Program-made: the position numbers and the translations under genes
Source of the DNA: Microbacterium sufflavum
GTDB taxonomy: Bacteria > Actinomycetota > Actinomycetes > Actinomycetales > Microbacteriaceae
Direction: 5' to 3'
Length of the DNA stretch: 64,000 nt
Assembly (NCBI RefSeq): GCF_023091155.1
Contig: NZ_JAHWXK010000001.1
Location: 2,852,001-2,916,000, forward strand
The notes under the pieces: generated by a model
Databases searched by the model: none
Told to the model about the DNA's origin: nothing
The model's input: the letters and a program-made list of their open reading frames with translations, nothing else
In this document: positions 8,211 to 23,786 of the stretch, in pieces
How positions within the stretch are numbered: position 1 is the stretch's first letter
Layout: each line of letters starts with the position of its first letter

Positions 8211-9019
8211 GACGTCGATGGCGCGCTCCGCTTCTCGCCTATGCTTCCCGACGTCGCAGCGTGCGGCCAGGCACCGGCCGTGTGCGTCAGGATCGCCGAC
8301 GCGACGGCGCGGGGCGCGGACTGCTGGGCCACGTGGTGGTGACCGGGAATCTCGACGAGACGCGAGACGCGGGCGCTGTCCCGCAGCCGGCGGCACCACG
8401 CGCGACCCGCGATCGGATCCGCTCCCCCGCGGATCACCAGCAGCGGCACGGTCAGCTCCGCCACCCGCTCCTGAAGCCGATAGCCGATCATGTGGCGCGC
8501 CTGCCGCAGATACCACCGCACGCCGCAGCGGAGGTAGTCGGTGAAGACGATCGTGTTGATCGCGGGCGTCTCCCCCACGGTGTCGATCGCGAGGGCACGC
8601 GCCTGTGCCGGAATCGTGCGCCACCGCTCGTCCACGACCGGGCCGATCGCGACCACGGCGCGCACGTACTCCGGGCGGTGCAGAGCAGCCTCCACGGTCC
8701 ATTGCGCGCCCATCGAGTGTCCGACGAGCACCACGCGGTCATCGCCGAGCGTTCCGATCACCTCGGCCAGTGCACTGCCCATCCGCTCCACCCCGACGTC
8801 GACGGAGGGCTTGGGCAGTCCGCCGAAGCCCGGAAGATCCATCGACACCACACGGGTGTGCTCCGCGAGCGCCTCGTGCAGGCGGGACAGGTAGCGGTGC
8901 GACATGCCGATGCCGTGCACCAGCACCATCGTGGGGACGACGGATCCCGCCGGTCGCGGAGTCTCCCGAAGGCGGAACATCAACCCCGACGTGAGCACGA
9001 GGCGCGTACGAACGACCAT
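8207..9019 (-). CDS. Alpha/beta hydrolase
   Basis: Protein of 270 residues with a canonical alpha/beta hydrolase fold: oxyanion segment LVHGIGMSHRYL near residue 33, nucleophile elbow GHSMGA near residue 98, acid in VIRGGADPI, and His in IPGHHHVAQ. It resembles the small esterase/haloperoxidase-like group; a substrate is not assignable. The ATG at 9019 has no ribosome binding site but lies 6 bases after a TAGCGT -10 element, suggesting a leaderless mRNA. It is first in a two-gene unit with the hydrolase that overlaps its stop codon. Confidence 0.85.
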   Translation of the reverse strand: MVVRTRLVLTSGLMFRLRETPRPAGSVVPTMVLVHGIGMSHRYLSRLHEALAEHTRVVSMDLPGFGGLPKPSVDVGVERMGSALAEVIGTLGDDRVVLVGHSMGAQWTVEAALHRPEYVRAVVAIGPVVDERWRTIPAQARALAIDTVGETPAINTIVFTDYLRCGVRWYLRQARHMIGYRLQERVAELTVPLLVIRGGADPIAGRAWCRRLRDSARVSRLVEIPGHHHVAQQSAPRAVASAILTHTAGAWPHAATSGSIGEKRSAPSTS

Positions 9020-9025
9020 GCGCCC

Positions 9026-9031
9026 ACGCTA
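9026..9031 (-). promoter_or_regulatory. -10 element TAGCGT, leaderless start of hydrolase pair
   Basis: TAGCGT on the minus strand, then GGGCGC, then the ATG at 9019. The spacing places the transcription start on the start codon. No -35 hexamer resembling TTGACA is seen. Confidence 0.4.
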
Positions 9032-9080
9032 TCCGCCCCGCCCGCGCGGTCGCAGAGGGTTGACGCGGGCCCGGGACATA

Positions 9081-9114
9081 CGGAAGGGGCGGGGCCGTAG
9101 CCCCGCCCCTTCCG
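9081..9114 (-). terminator. Strong hairpin terminator of pyk
   Basis: A perfect 15-bp inverted repeat (9081-9095 with 9100-9114) closing a 4-base loop, CGTA. It lies 13 bases downstream of the pyk stop. There is no clear U-tract on either side, so it is a GC-rich, actinobacterial-type terminator. It could work in both directions but only the minus strand has a gene ending here. It also insulates the hydrolase promoter at 9026. Confidence 0.8.
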
Positions 9115-9127
9115 GACACCTCGTGCG

Positions 9128-10576
9128 TCAGACGCCGGCCTTGTAGATCGGCGCAGCACCACGCATCGCGTCGCCCACCTTGTGCACGCGGAGGTCGTTC
9201 GTCGAGCCCACGATCCCGGGAGGGGAACCGGAGATCACGACGACCTTGTCGCCCTCGACCGCCAGGCCGTTCTCGAGCAAGTACTCGTCGACCTGGTGGT
9301 ACATCAGGTCGGTGTGCTGGACCATGTCGACCAGCGTGGAGCGCAGGCCCCACGTGAGCGCCATCCGACGACGGATCGCCGGCTCCGGGGTGAACGCCAG
9401 CATCGGGATGCGCGAGCGCAGACGCGACAGGCGGCGGGCGGAGTCGCCCGACTGGGTGAAGACGCAGAGGAACTTCGCGTCGACGAACTCCGCGACCTCG
9501 AGGGCGGCCAGCGTGATGGCACCACCCTGCGTGCGGGGCTTGGTCGTCAGCGGGAGGATCCGCTCCAGGCCGTGCTCCTCGGTGGACTCGATGATGCGGG
9601 CCATGGTCTCCACCACGACGACCGGGTAGTCGCCCACGCTGGTCTCGCCCGAGAGCATCACCGCGTCGGCGCCGTCGAGCACCGCGTTCGCGACGTCGGA
9701 GGTCTCCGCGCGCGTGGGCACCGGGCTGTTGATCATCGACTCGAGCATCTGCGTCGCCACGATCACCGGCTTCGCGTTGCGCCGGGCGAGCTCCACCGCG
9801 CGCTTCTGCACGATCGGCACGGCCTCCAGAGGCAGCTCGACACCCAGGTCGCCACGGGCGACCATGATGCCGTCGAACGCGTCGACGATCTCCTCCAGCG
9901 CATCGACCGCCTGCGGCTTCTCGATCTTGGCGATCACGGGGACGCGCACGCCCTCCTCCGCCATGATCTCGTGCACGCGCGACACGTCTTCCGCGTTGCG
10001 CACGAAGGACAGGGCGATGAGGTCGGCACCCGTGCGCAGACCCCAGCGCAGGTCGTCCTCGTCCTTCTCGCTCAGAGCGGGGACGTTCACGGCGACACCG
10101 GGCAGGTTGATGCCCTTGTTGTTCGACACGGCGCCGGCGACGACCACGCGCGTGGTGACGGTGACGCCGTCGGTCTCGACCACCTCGACGCGGACCTTGC
10201 CGTCGTCGATCAGCAGGAAGTCACCGGGCTTCACGTCCTGGGGCAGCCCCTTGAACGTGGTGCCGCAGATCTCCTTGTTGCCGATGATGTCTTCGGTGGT
10301 GATCTTGAAGATGTCGCCCTTGGCGAGCTCGTACGGCCCGTCCTCGAAACGGCCGAGACGGATCTTCGGTCCCTGCAGGTCGACGAGGATCGCCACGGCA
10401 CGGCCGGAGTCCTCCGCCGCGCGACGCACGTTCGCGTAGTTGTTCTCGTGCACGGAGTAGTCGCCGTGGCTGAGGTTCAGACGTGCCACGTCCACACCCG
10501 CATCGATCAGTGCACGCACCGTCTCATACGTCGAGGTGGCCGGACCCAAAGTGGCGACGATTTTCGCGCGTCTCAA
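9128..10576 (-). CDS. pyk: Pyruvate kinase
   Basis: Pyruvate kinase of 482 residues, which converts phosphoenolpyruvate and ADP to pyruvate and ATP at the end of glycolysis. Visible motifs are RRAKIVATLGPAT at the N-terminus, the K+/PEP-binding LNLSHGD, the catalytic Lys/Glu segment IAKIEKPQA, MVARGDLGVE, and the family signature with ATQMLESM and MLSGETSVG. The start is a TTG at 10576 with GGAGAG 6 bases upstream; beginning there gives the usual N-terminus. It is 58 bases downstream of gltD and ends at a strong terminator. A TAGGCT -10 element overlaps the gltD stop codon. Confidence 0.97.
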   Translation of the reverse strand: MRRAKIVATLGPATSTYETVRALIDAGVDVARLNLSHGDYSVHENNYANVRRAAEDSGRAVAILVDLQGPKIRLGRFEDGPYELAKGDIFKITTEDIIGNKEICGTTFKGLPQDVKPGDFLLIDDGKVRVEVVETDGVTVTTRVVVAGAVSNNKGINLPGVAVNVPALSEKDEDDLRWGLRTGADLIALSFVRNAEDVSRVHEIMAEEGVRVPVIAKIEKPQAVDALEEIVDAFDGIMVARGDLGVELPLEAVPIVQKRAVELARRNAKPVIVATQMLESMINSPVPTRAETSDVANAVLDGADAVMLSGETSVGDYPVVVVETMARIIESTEEHGLERILPLTTKPRTQGGAITLAALEVAEFVDAKFLCVFTQSGDSARRLSRLRSRIPMLAFTPEPAIRRRMALTWGLRSTLVDMVQHTDLMYHQVDEYLLENGLAVEGDKVVVISGSPPGIVGSTNDLRVHKVGDAMRGAAPIYKAGV

Positions 10577-10634
10577 AGAACTCTCCAGGGTAGAAGTGGG
10601 GGATGAACGTTCGGGCGACGGTGCCTGCCCCAGC

Positions 10635-16671
<6,037 letters not shown>

Positions 16672-16761
16672 CAGTTACCGTCCTCAGATCTTCAGTGAAA
16701 CCCGGGGACGTCGTCGGCCCGCTCGTTCAGTGCAATGGTTCTCCCGCCGCGGGACGCGGCG

Positions 16762-17787
16762 TTATCGGGAGCCGTCCTCGCTCGTGGGAGCAGTGCTTGT
16801 GGCGGTGGCTCCTGCGGTGACCTCGTCGGTCGGAGGCTCGCTCACGTCCACGAAATCAGAGGGATTGTCTTGCGATTGTACATCAGCGTCCAGGTCCTTC
16901 CGGCCGCGGCCGGGCTGATACGGCGAAGGCTCCAGACCCGGGTGACGGCGCGTCTGCACCACGAGGATGACGAGGCCGACGACGACGCCGATGATCGCCG
17001 CCCAGACGTTGCTGCGCAGACCCAGGATGATCTCGCTCGGGTCGATGCGGATCGACTCCCACACGATGCGACCAGCGCTGTACCAGATGAGGTAGATCGC
17101 GAACAGCCGGCCCCACTGGAAGAAGAGCTTGCGGCTCAGCCACAGCAGCACGATCACGCCGAGCCCGTTCCACAGCACCTCGTACAGGAACGTCGGGTGG
17201 AACAGCGTGCCCTCGGGGAGCCCGGGAGGGAAGGCCGAGTTGGTGGACTCGATCTCGAGGCCCCACGGCAGGTCGGTCGGCAGGCCGAAGAGCTCGTGGT
17301 TGAACCAGTTGCCGAACCGGCCCATGGCCTGCGCGAGCAGCAGCCCGGGAGCGAGTGCGTCGGCGAACGTCCAGAAGCGGATACCGGTCCAGCGGCAGCC
17401 GAGGTACGCGCCGATGGCACCGCCGATCAGCGCGCCGAAGATGGCGATGCCGCCCTCCCAGATCGCCCACACCGAGCCGGGCTCGAAGGGGTTCCAGGTG
17501 TTCTTGCCCTCGCCGAAGTAGAAGTTCGGGTGGGTCAGCACGTGGAAGATGCGGGCGCCGATGATGGCCAGCGGCACCGCGAGGATCGAGATGTCGATCA
17601 CGACCCACGGCTCCGCACCGCGCTTCGTGAGGCGGTGGTTGGTCAGCAGCACCGCGACGATGATGCCGGCGATGATGCAGAGCGCGTAGAAGTGGATCCG
17701 CACCGGGCCCAGGTCGATGTACGCGACGGGAGGACTCGGGATGCTGGCGAGCACGCCGGTGAAGCTGCTGGGGAGCGCGAGGGACAT
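16762..17787 (-). CDS. lgt: Prolipoprotein diacylglyceryl transferase
   Basis: Integral membrane enzyme of 341 residues that transfers diacylglycerol from phosphatidylglycerol to the lipobox Cys of prolipoproteins. It has about seven hydrophobic segments and the family signature around AMGRFGNWFNHELFG near residues 150-164, plus HPTFLYEVLWN. The last ~60 residues are hydrophilic and low complexity (TDEVTAGATATSTAPTSEDG), a cytosolic tail often seen in actinobacterial Lgt. The ATG at 17787 lies 10 bases after the trpA stop. The trpCBA-lgt order is also found in mycobacteria, so the linkage is conserved. Confidence 0.95.
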   Translation of the reverse strand: MSLALPSSFTGVLASIPSPPVAYIDLGPVRIHFYALCIIAGIIVAVLLTNHRLTKRGAEPWVVIDISILAVPLAIIGARIFHVLTHPNFYFGEGKNTWNPFEPGSVWAIWEGGIAIFGALIGGAIGAYLGCRWTGIRFWTFADALAPGLLLAQAMGRFGNWFNHELFGLPTDLPWGLEIESTNSAFPPGLPEGTLFHPTFLYEVLWNGLGVIVLLWLSRKLFFQWGRLFAIYLIWYSAGRIVWESIRIDPSEIILGLRSNVWAAIIGVVVGLVILVVQTRRHPGLEPSPYQPGRGRKDLDADVQSQDNPSDFVDVSEPPTDEVTAGATATSTAPTSEDGSR

Positions 17788-17797
17788 GAGTGCGATT

Positions 17798-18601
17798 CTA
17801 GTTCTCGGGGACGGAGCGCACCGACGACGTGCCGGTGGCGAGGGTTCGGGCGACGGCCGCGAGGGCGGGGACGCCGCCGTCGCGAAGGGCGCGCACGAGC
17901 GCGGTGCCGACGATGGCGCCGTCGGCGTACTCGGAGACACCGGCGATCTGCTCGGCGGTGGAGATGCCGATGCCGACGCAGGCGCGCCGGGCGCCGTGCT
18001 CGCGCAGGCGGGCGACGAGGGTGCGTGCGGCGCGATCGAGCTCGGCCCGCTCCCCCGTGATGCCCATCGTGGAGACGGTGTACACGAAACCGGTCGACGA
18101 CTTCACCACGAGCTCGAGGCGCTCGTCCGACGAGGTCGGCGCGGCCAGGAACACCCGGTCGAGCCCGGTCCGCTCGCTCGCCGCGATCCACTCCGCCGCC
18201 GCGTCCGGCGTGATGTCGGGCGTGATCAGCCCGGCGCCGCCCGCCGCCAGCAGGTCGTCGGCGTAGCGATCGACGCCGTACTGCAGCACCGGGTTCCAGT
18301 AGGTCATCACGAGCACCGGGACGTCGGTCGCGGCGGTGATCGCGCGGATCGCGGTGAAGAGGTCCTTCATCCGGAAGCCGGCGGCGAGGGCGGCGGTCGT
18401 CGCCTCCTGGATGATCGCGCCGTCCATCACGGGGTCGCTGTAAGGCGGCCCGAGCTCGATGATGTCCACGCCGTTCTCGGCGAGGGCGATCGCCGCCTGG
18501 ATGCTCGTCTCCAGGTCGGGGAAGCCGACGGGCAGGTAGCCGACGAAGGCGCTGCGGCCGGCGTCGTGCGCGCGCTGGATGGCCTGTTCGACGCGGCTCA
18601 C
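17798..18601 (-). CDS. trpA: Tryptophan synthase alpha chain
   Basis: Alpha subunit of tryptophan synthase, 267 residues, a TIM barrel that cleaves indole-3-glycerol phosphate and passes indole to TrpB. The catalytic Glu and Asp are in [13 protein letters not shown] near residues 48-60, and phosphate binding is in the late GIGIST segment. The start is a GTG that overlaps the trpB stop (GTGA), typical of stoichiometric subunits. Confidence 0.96.
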   Translation of the reverse strand: MSRVEQAIQRAHDAGRSAFVGYLPVGFPDLETSIQAAIALAENGVDIIELGPPYSDPVMDGAIIQEATTAALAAGFRMKDLFTAIRAITAATDVPVLVMTYWNPVLQYGVDRYADDLLAAGGAGLITPDITPDAAAEWIAASERTGLDRVFLAAPTSSDERLELVVKSSTGFVYTVSTMGITGERAELDRAARTLVARLREHGARRACVGIGISTAEQIAGVSEYADGAIVGTALVRALRDGGVPALAAVARTLATGTSSVRSVPEN

Positions 18602-19866
18602 AGCTGCGGCTCTCCCTTCGAGGCGGCTTCTTCGGCGGAGCTCTCCTCGGTCGCGTCGTGCGCGAGCGCCGCCTCGTCGTAGAGCTCGAAGTACCGGGCG
18701 GCCGTGTCCATGTCCTTGTCGCCCCGGCCGGAGAGGCAGATCGCCAGGACGGCGTCCGGTCCGAGCTCGCGGCCGATCCGCAGGGCTCCCGCGAGTGCGT
18801 GCGCGGACTCGATCGCCGGGATGATGCCCTCGGTGCGGCTCAACAGCCGCAGGGCCTGCATCGCCTCGTCGTCGGTCGCCGGGATGTACTCCGCGCGGCC
18901 GATGTCGGCCAGCCACGAGTGCTCCGGGCCGACGCCGGGATAGTCGAGCCCGGCGGAGATCGAGTGCGACTCGACCGTCTGGCCGTCCTCGTCCTGCAGG
19001 ACATAGGTCTTCGCGCCGTGCAGCACACCGGGACGACCGCGCTCGATCGACGCCGCGTGCCGCGGGGTGTCCACTCCGTCGCCGGCCGCCTCGACGCCGT
19101 ACAGGCGCACGCCCTCGTCGTCGAGGAACGCGTCGAACATGCCGATCGCGTTCGAGCCGCCGCCCACGCACGCGAACACCGCGTCGGGCAGCCGGCCCAC
19201 CTCGTCGAGCAGCTGGGCGCGCGCCTCCTCGCCGATGATCTTCTGGAAATCGCGGACCATCGCCGGGAACGGATGCGGCCCCGCGGCGGTGCCGAAGATG
19301 TAGTTCGTGGTCTCGACCGAGGCGACCCAGTCGCGGTACGCGTCGTTGATCGCGTCCTTCAGCGTGCGCGAGCCCGAGGTCACCGGCACGACCTCGGCGC
19401 CCAGCAGGCGCATGCGGGCGACGTTCAGCGCCTGGCGCTCGGTGTCGACCTCGCCCATGTAGATCGTGCAGTCCAGGCCGAACAGGGCCGCCGCGGTGGC
19501 CGTCGCGACACCGTGCTGTCCTGCACCCGTCTCGGCGATCACCCGGGTCTTGCCGAGGCGCTTGGTGAGCAGCGCCTGGCCCAGCACGTTGTTGATCTTG
19601 TGCGAGCCGGTGTGGTTGAGGTCCTCGCGCTTGAGGAACACCCGCGCGCCCCCGGCGTGCTCGGCGAACCGCGGCACCTCGGTCAGCGCCGAGGGGCGTC
19701 CGGCGTAGGAGGACAGCAGGTGGGCCAGCTCGGCACGGAACTCCGGATCGGCGATCGCCTCCTCGTACGCGACCGTCAGCTCGTCGATCGCGGCGATCAG
19801 CGACTCCGGCATGAACCGGCCGCCGAAGTCACCGAAGTACGGGCCGTGCTGGTCACGCAGACTCAC
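18598..19866 (-). CDS. trpB: Tryptophan synthase beta chain
   Basis: PLP-dependent beta subunit of tryptophan synthase, 422 residues, which condenses indole and serine. The N-terminus ([16 protein letters not shown]) is characteristic. The PLP Lys is in [13 protein letters not shown] near residue 100, and the phosphate-binding loop is [10 protein letters not shown] near residue 236. The last 20 residues are acidic and Ala-rich, beyond the usual end. The GTG start overlaps the trpC stop by 4 bases. Confidence 0.97.
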   Translation of the reverse strand: MSLRDQHGPYFGDFGGRFMPESLIAAIDELTVAYEEAIADPEFRAELAHLLSSYAGRPSALTEVPRFAEHAGGARVFLKREDLNHTGSHKINNVLGQALLTKRLGKTRVIAETGAGQHGVATATAAALFGLDCTIYMGEVDTERQALNVARMRLLGAEVVPVTSGSRTLKDAINDAYRDWVASVETTNYIFGTAAGPHPFPAMVRDFQKIIGEEARAQLLDEVGRLPDAVFACVGGGSNAIGMFDAFLDDEGVRLYGVEAAGDGVDTPRHAASIERGRPGVLHGAKTYVLQDEDGQTVESHSISAGLDYPGVGPEHSWLADIGRAEYIPATDDEAMQALRLLSRTEGIIPAIESAHALAGALRIGRELGPDAVLAICLSGRGDKDMDTAARYFELYDEAALAHDATEESSAEEAASKGEPQL

Positions 19867-20639
19867 TTCGCCTCCAGGAAGCTCTCGAGCGTGGCGACCG
19901 GATCTCCGGTCACCAGGGCCTCACCGATCAGCACGACGTCGGCACCGGCCGAACGGTAGTGCGCGACATCGGCGGGGGTGAGCACCGCGGACTCCGCGAT
20001 CTTGATCGCCGTGTCCGGGATGCGGTCGACGAGCCGACCGAAGAGGTCACGGTCGAGCTCGAGGGTCTTCAGGTCGCGCGCGTTCACGCCGATCAGCGCG
20101 GCGCCGAGATCGATCGCCACGTCGAGCTCCTCCGCCGAGTGCGTCTCGACGAGCGGGGTCATGCCGAGCTCCAGGATGAACGCGTACAGGTCGCGCAGCA
20201 CCTCCGGCTCGAGCCCGGCGACGATCAGCAGGACGAGATCAGCACCCGCCGCCCGCGCCTCCAGCACCTGATACCGCGTGGCGATGAAGTCCTTGCGCAG
20301 CACCGGCAGCGACACCCGCGCGGTCACGGCCTCGAGATCCGCCAGACTGCCCCCGAAACGGCGCTCCTCGGTCAGGACGCTGATCGCCGAGGCGCCGCCC
20401 TGCTCGTACAGCGACGCCTGGTGGGCGGGGTCCGGGATCTCGGCGAGTGCGCCACGGGACGGGCTCGCCCGCTTGACCTCGGCGATGATCTTAACCCGCT
20501 CGGCGGGAGCGAGGAACGCCAGGGCGTCCTTCGCCGCCGGGCGCGCGAGAGCCTCGCGCTCGACGACCTCGATCGGCCGGGAGAGGGAGCGACGCTCGGC
20601 GTCTGCGACAGCGCCGGCCGTCAGGTCGGCGAGGACCAC
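19863..20639 (-). CDS. trpC: Indole-3-glycerol phosphate synthase
   Basis: TIM-barrel enzyme of 258 residues that closes the indole ring in tryptophan synthesis. Conserved residues are visible in [13 protein letters not shown] (substrate phosphate and catalytic Lys), [17 protein letters not shown], and [10 protein letters not shown]. The start chosen is the GTG at 20639, which shares one base with the TAG stop of the HGxxPAAW gene; a longer reading is possible but would overlap that gene heavily. trpD and trpE are not in the window. Confidence 0.95.
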   Translation of the reverse strand: MVLADLTAGAVADAERRSLSRPIEVVEREALARPAAKDALAFLAPAERVKIIAEVKRASPSRGALAEIPDPAHQASLYEQGGASAISVLTEERRFGGSLADLEAVTARVSLPVLRKDFIATRYQVLEARAAGADLVLLIVAGLEPEVLRDLYAFILELGMTPLVETHSAEELDVAIDLGAALIGVNARDLKTLELDRDLFGRLVDRIPDTAIKIAESAVLTPADVAHYRSAGADVVLIGEALVTGDPVATLESFLEAK

Positions 20640-20869
20640 TAGTGCGCCTTCGGGGAGTACTTGGGGCCCTTCACGCCGTAGCCCGCCTTCGCGAGCGCCC
20701 AACCCACGATGGCCCCGATCGGGATCAGCGCGGCGGAGATCCAGACCAGGGTCGGCTGCTCGAAGCAGAACGCGACGGTCGCGGCGGTGAAGCCGACGAG
20801 CATGATCACGACGGCGGTCCAGGCCGCAGGCGAGTGTCCGTGGCCAGGGTCGGCGATCGGGTTGGTCAT
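20639..20869 (-). CDS. HGxxPAAW family small membrane protein
   Basis: Protein of 76 residues with two hydrophobic segments (about 17-35 and 40-60) and the signature HGHSPAAWTAV near the N-terminus that defines the HGxxPAAW family of actinobacterial small membrane proteins. The function is unknown. It sits between the Trp-associated membrane protein and trpC. The ATG at 20869 has a GGAGGAAAC site 5 bases upstream. Confidence 0.85.
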   Translation of the reverse strand: MTNPIADPGHGHSPAAWTAVVIMLVGFTAATVAFCFEQPTLVWISAALIPIGAIVGWALAKAGYGVKGPKYSPKAH

Positions 20870-20913
20870 GTTTCCTCCGGGGACGACGTGCGGATGTGTT
20901 CAGTCTATCGGGG

Positions 20914-21504
20914 TCAGCGCGTGGGATCCGTCCCGCGGGACAGGTCGTCCCACGAGTCGACCGCGTCGACCGGGCCCTCGTGCGTCGCGGGGTGCGCGGT
21001 CTCGGTGCGGTAACGGCGGCCGCCCGACTTCCACTGACGCCAGGTGACCAGTACCAGCACGGCCGCGAGCAGCAGGATCACCCAGCCGACGAGCGCGACC
21101 CACGGCCACGCGGACGCCACGATGTGCGCCGCCACCTCGTGCACGGCGGTGTCGCCCGCGAGCCCCGTGGTCTCGGTCACGGTCGCGGCGACGGCGTCGA
21201 AGGGCTCAGCGACCAGCAGCTGCACGGTCGACCAGCCGAGGAACACCGCCGCGACCGCGGCGAGCACCCCGAAGACCAGTCGCACCGCGCGACCGGCGAT
21301 CGACAGGGCCGCGCCGAGCGCCAGCACCGCGAGGCTCAGCGGCGCGAGCAGCACCATCGCCGCGGCCCCCGGCACGAGGATCGCCTCTCCCGCATCGGCG
21401 CGCTCGACCGTGAACCAGGTCTGCGTGGAGGAGATGATGCCGAGGGCGCCGGCGAGCAGGAAGCCGGAGACCGCGAGCGAGCGCCCCCGCCGGGCGAGGC
21501 TCAC
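20914..21504 (-). CDS. Trp biosynthesis-associated membrane protein
   Basis: Protein of 196 residues with four hydrophobic segments (about 10-28, 45-65, 70-92, 125-150) and a hydrophilic Asp-rich tail. It matches the Trp_oprn_chp type of membrane protein found in actinobacterial tryptophan operons, where its role is unknown. A TWFTV segment after the first helix is typical. The GTG start overlaps the hisI stop (GTGA). In Mycobacterium the equivalent gene directly follows trpE; here trpE is missing and hisI takes its place. Confidence 0.85.
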   Translation of the reverse strand: MSLARRGRSLAVSGFLLAGALGIISSTQTWFTVERADAGEAILVPGAAAMVLLAPLSLAVLALGAALSIAGRAVRLVFGVLAAVAAVFLGWSTVQLLVAEPFDAVAATVTETTGLAGDTAVHEVAAHIVASAWPWVALVGWVILLLAAVLVLVTWRQWKSGGRRYRTETAHPATHEGPVDAVDSWDDLSRGTDPTR

Positions 21505-21887
21505 GACGCCGCCGATCCGTCGACGGCACCCAGGTCGGTCGTGTCGAAGCACGTGCGGGTCCCCGTGTGGCACGCCGGGCCGGTCTGGTCGACCAGCAGC
21601 AGGATCGCGTCGCCGTCGCAGTCGAGTCGGGCCTCGCGCACCACCTGGATGTTCCCGGAGGTGTCGCCCTTGCGCCAGTACTCCTGCCGGGATCGCGACC
21701 AGTACGTCGCACGACCCGACGTGAGCGTGCGCCGCAGCGCCTCCGCATCGACCCATGCGAGCATCAGCACCTCGCGCGTGTCCCACTGCTGAACGATCGC
21801 GGGCGCCAGGCCCTCGGCCGTGAAAGCCACCTGGGCGATGCGCGCCTCGACATCCGGCTCGCTCTGCCCCTGCTGCGCCTCCGTCAT
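21501..21887 (-). CDS. hisI: Phosphoribosyl-AMP cyclohydrolase
   Basis: HisI-type enzyme of 128 residues without a fused HisE domain. It opens the adenine ring of phosphoribosyl-AMP in histidine synthesis. Metal ligands are visible in RLDCDGDA (Mg2+ Asp residues and Zn2+ Cys) and CHTGTRTC (two more Zn2+ Cys). The substrate segment [14 protein letters not shown] is well conserved. The ATG start overlaps the hisF stop (ATGA). Confidence 0.96.
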   Translation of the reverse strand: MTEAQQGQSEPDVEARIAQVAFTAEGLAPAIVQQWDTREVLMLAWVDAEALRRTLTSGRATYWSRSRQEYWRKGDTSGNIQVVREARLDCDGDAILLLVDQTGPACHTGTRTCFDTTDLGAVDGSAAS

Positions 21888-22645
21888 CGGACCAGCACCC
21901 CCTCCGCGCGCAGCGCGTCCTTCACGTCGCCGACCGTGAGCGCTCCCGTGTGGAAGACGCTCGCCGCGAGCACGGCGTCGGCACCCGCCTTGATGGCCGG
22001 GGCGAAATCGGTCGCTCGTCCGGCGCCGCCGGAGGCGATCACGGGCACCGGAGCCGCCTCGCGCATGAGCCGGACGAGTTCCAGATCGAACCCGTCGCGC
22101 GTACCGTCCGCATCGATCGAGTTCACCAGCAGCTCACCCGCCCCGCGCTCCGCGGCCTCCCTGGCCCAGTCGAGAGCGTCCAGCGTGGTCTGCGTGCGAC
22201 CGCCGTGCGTCGTGACGACGAAACCGGAATGCGTCGTGTCGGCGCGCTTCACGTCGAGTGAGAGCACGAGCACCTGAGCGCCGAAGCGGTCCGCGATCTC
22301 GCCGATCAGCTCGGGCCGGGCGATCGCGGCGGAGTTCACCCCCACCTTGTCGGCGCCGACGGACAGCAGGCGGGCCACGTCCTCCACGCTGCGCACTCCC
22401 CCGCCGACCGTCAGCGGCACGAACACCTGCTCGGCGGTGCGCTGCACGACGTCGTAGGTCGTGGCCCGCGCGTCGACGGTCGCGGTCACATCGAGGAAGG
22501 TGATCTCGTCCGCGCCCTGCGCCGCATAGTGCCGCGCGAGCTCGACCGGATCCCCCATGTCGCGCAGGTTCTCGAAGTTCACGCCCTTCACGACGCGGCC
22601 GTCGGCCACATCGAGGCACGGGATGACCCTGCTCGCGAGAGTCAT
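21884..22645 (-). CDS. hisF: Imidazole glycerol phosphate synthase, cyclase subunit
   Basis: TIM-barrel cyclase of 253 residues that uses ammonia from HisH to make imidazole glycerol phosphate and AICAR. The catalytic Asp pair is in [11 protein letters not shown] near residue 11 and in LSLDVK near residue 130; phosphate sites are in TVGGGVRS and ASGGAGR. hisH and hisA are not in the window, so HisF is encoded apart from its glutaminase partner. The ATG shares one base with the TGA of hisG. Confidence 0.97.
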   Translation of the reverse strand: MTLASRVIPCLDVADGRVVKGVNFENLRDMGDPVELARHYAAQGADEITFLDVTATVDARATTYDVVQRTAEQVFVPLTVGGGVRSVEDVARLLSVGADKVGVNSAAIARPELIGEIADRFGAQVLVLSLDVKRADTTHSGFVVTTHGGRTQTTLDALDWAREAAERGAGELLVNSIDADGTRDGFDLELVRLMREAAPVPVIASGGAGRATDFAPAIKAGADAVLAASVFHTGALTVGDVKDALRAEGVLVR

Positions 22646-23484
22646 CAGAGCCTCGCCGCGTGGATCGCCGTGACGAGGATCGCCCTGGCCCCCAATGCGT
22701 ACAGGTCGTCCATCACCTGGTTGACCCGGCGACGCGGGATCATCACGCGCACGGCCACCCAGGCCGGGTCGCGCAGCGGGGAGATGGTGGCCGACTCCCG
22801 GCCGGGAGCGATCGCGACCGCCTGGTCGACCAGCTCTGTCGGCAGGTCGTAGTCGAGGAGCACGTACCGGCGGGCCACCATGACGCCTCGGAGACGGCGC
22901 AGCAGCGTGTCGACGCCGTCCGCGTCACCCGGGCGGCTGATCAGCACGGCCTCGGACTCCAGGATGACGGGGCCGAAGATCTCCAGCCCCGCCTGTCGCA
23001 GCGTGGTCCCCGTGGAGACCACGTCGGCGACGGCATCGGCGACGCCGAGGCGCACGGCCGACTCCACCGCACCGTCGAGCTGCACCAGCTCGGCGTTCAC
23101 GCCGTGCTCCCGGAGGAACGAGCCCACCAGTCCGGGGTAGGCCGAGGCCACGCGCACGCCGTCGAGGTCGTCGATCGACGTGAAGCGTCCGGGAGGGCCG
23201 GCGAAGCGGAACGTCGACGCGCCGAAGCCGAGCTGCTCGATCTCGCGCGCCGGCTGCTGCACGTCGAGCAGCAGGTCGCGTCCGGTGATGCCGACGTCGA
23301 GAGCGCCGGAGGCGACGTACGTGGCGATGTCACGCGGACGCAGGAAGAAGAATTCGACGTCGTTCTCGGTGTCGACGACGTGCAGGGTCTTGGGGTCGCG
23401 GCGGCCGGCGTAGCCCGCCTCCGCGAGCATCTCGGCGGCGGTCTCGGACAGCGAGCCCTTGTTGGGAACGGCGATGCGCAGCAT
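22645..23484 (-). CDS. hisG: ATP phosphoribosyltransferase (long form)
   Basis: First and feedback-controlled enzyme of histidine synthesis, 279 residues. It is the long HisG_L type: two periplasmic-binding-like catalytic lobes ([12 protein letters not shown] at the N-terminus, [10 protein letters not shown] as the PRPP-binding loop near 175) and a C-terminal ACT-like domain (about 205-279) that binds histidine. This form is a homohexamer and does not need HisZ. The ATG has a GAAAG site 5 to 9 bases upstream and lies 38 bases downstream of hisE. Confidence 0.96.
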   Translation of the reverse strand: MLRIAVPNKGSLSETAAEMLAEAGYAGRRDPKTLHVVDTENDVEFFFLRPRDIATYVASGALDVGITGRDLLLDVQQPAREIEQLGFGASTFRFAGPPGRFTSIDDLDGVRVASAYPGLVGSFLREHGVNAELVQLDGAVESAVRLGVADAVADVVSTGTTLRQAGLEIFGPVILESEAVLISRPGDADGVDTLLRRLRGVMVARRYVLLDYDLPTELVDQAVAIAPGRESATISPLRDPAWVAVRVMIPRRRVNQVMDDLYALGARAILVTAIHAARL

Positions 23485-23522
23485 GAACGGCTTTCAGTTC
23501 GAAGGAGTGGGGGCGGAGCGCA

Positions 23523-23786
23523 TCACAGATGTCGATAGACGTCCTGCAGGGTGAGGCCCTTCGCGAGCATCATCACCTGCAGGTGGTACAGCAGCTGCGA
23601 GATCTCCTCCGCCGCCGCCTCGTCGGACTCGTACTCGGCCGCCATCCACACCTCGGCGGCCTCCTCCACGATCTTCTTGCCGATCGTGTGCACGCCGCCG
23701 TCGAGCTCCGCGACCGTGCCCGACCCTTCCGGTCGGGTCTCGGCCTTGACGCTGAGCTCGGCGAACAGCTCGTCGAAAGTCTTCAC
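23523..23786 (-). CDS. hisE: Phosphoribosyl-ATP pyrophosphatase
   Basis: All-alpha MazG-like pyrophosphatase of 87 residues, the second step of histidine synthesis. The conserved [14 protein letters not shown] and [14 protein letters not shown] helices carry the acidic Mg2+ ligands. The start is a GTG that overlaps the rpe stop (GTGA). A TAGCCT -10 element within the end of rpe, 6 bases upstream of the GTG, suggests that the histidine genes can also be transcribed from here as a leaderless mRNA. Confidence 0.95.
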   Translation of the reverse strand: MKTFDELFAELSVKAETRPEGSGTVAELDGGVHTIGKKIVEEAAEVWMAAEYESDEAAAEEISQLLYHLQVMMLAKGLTLQDVYRHL

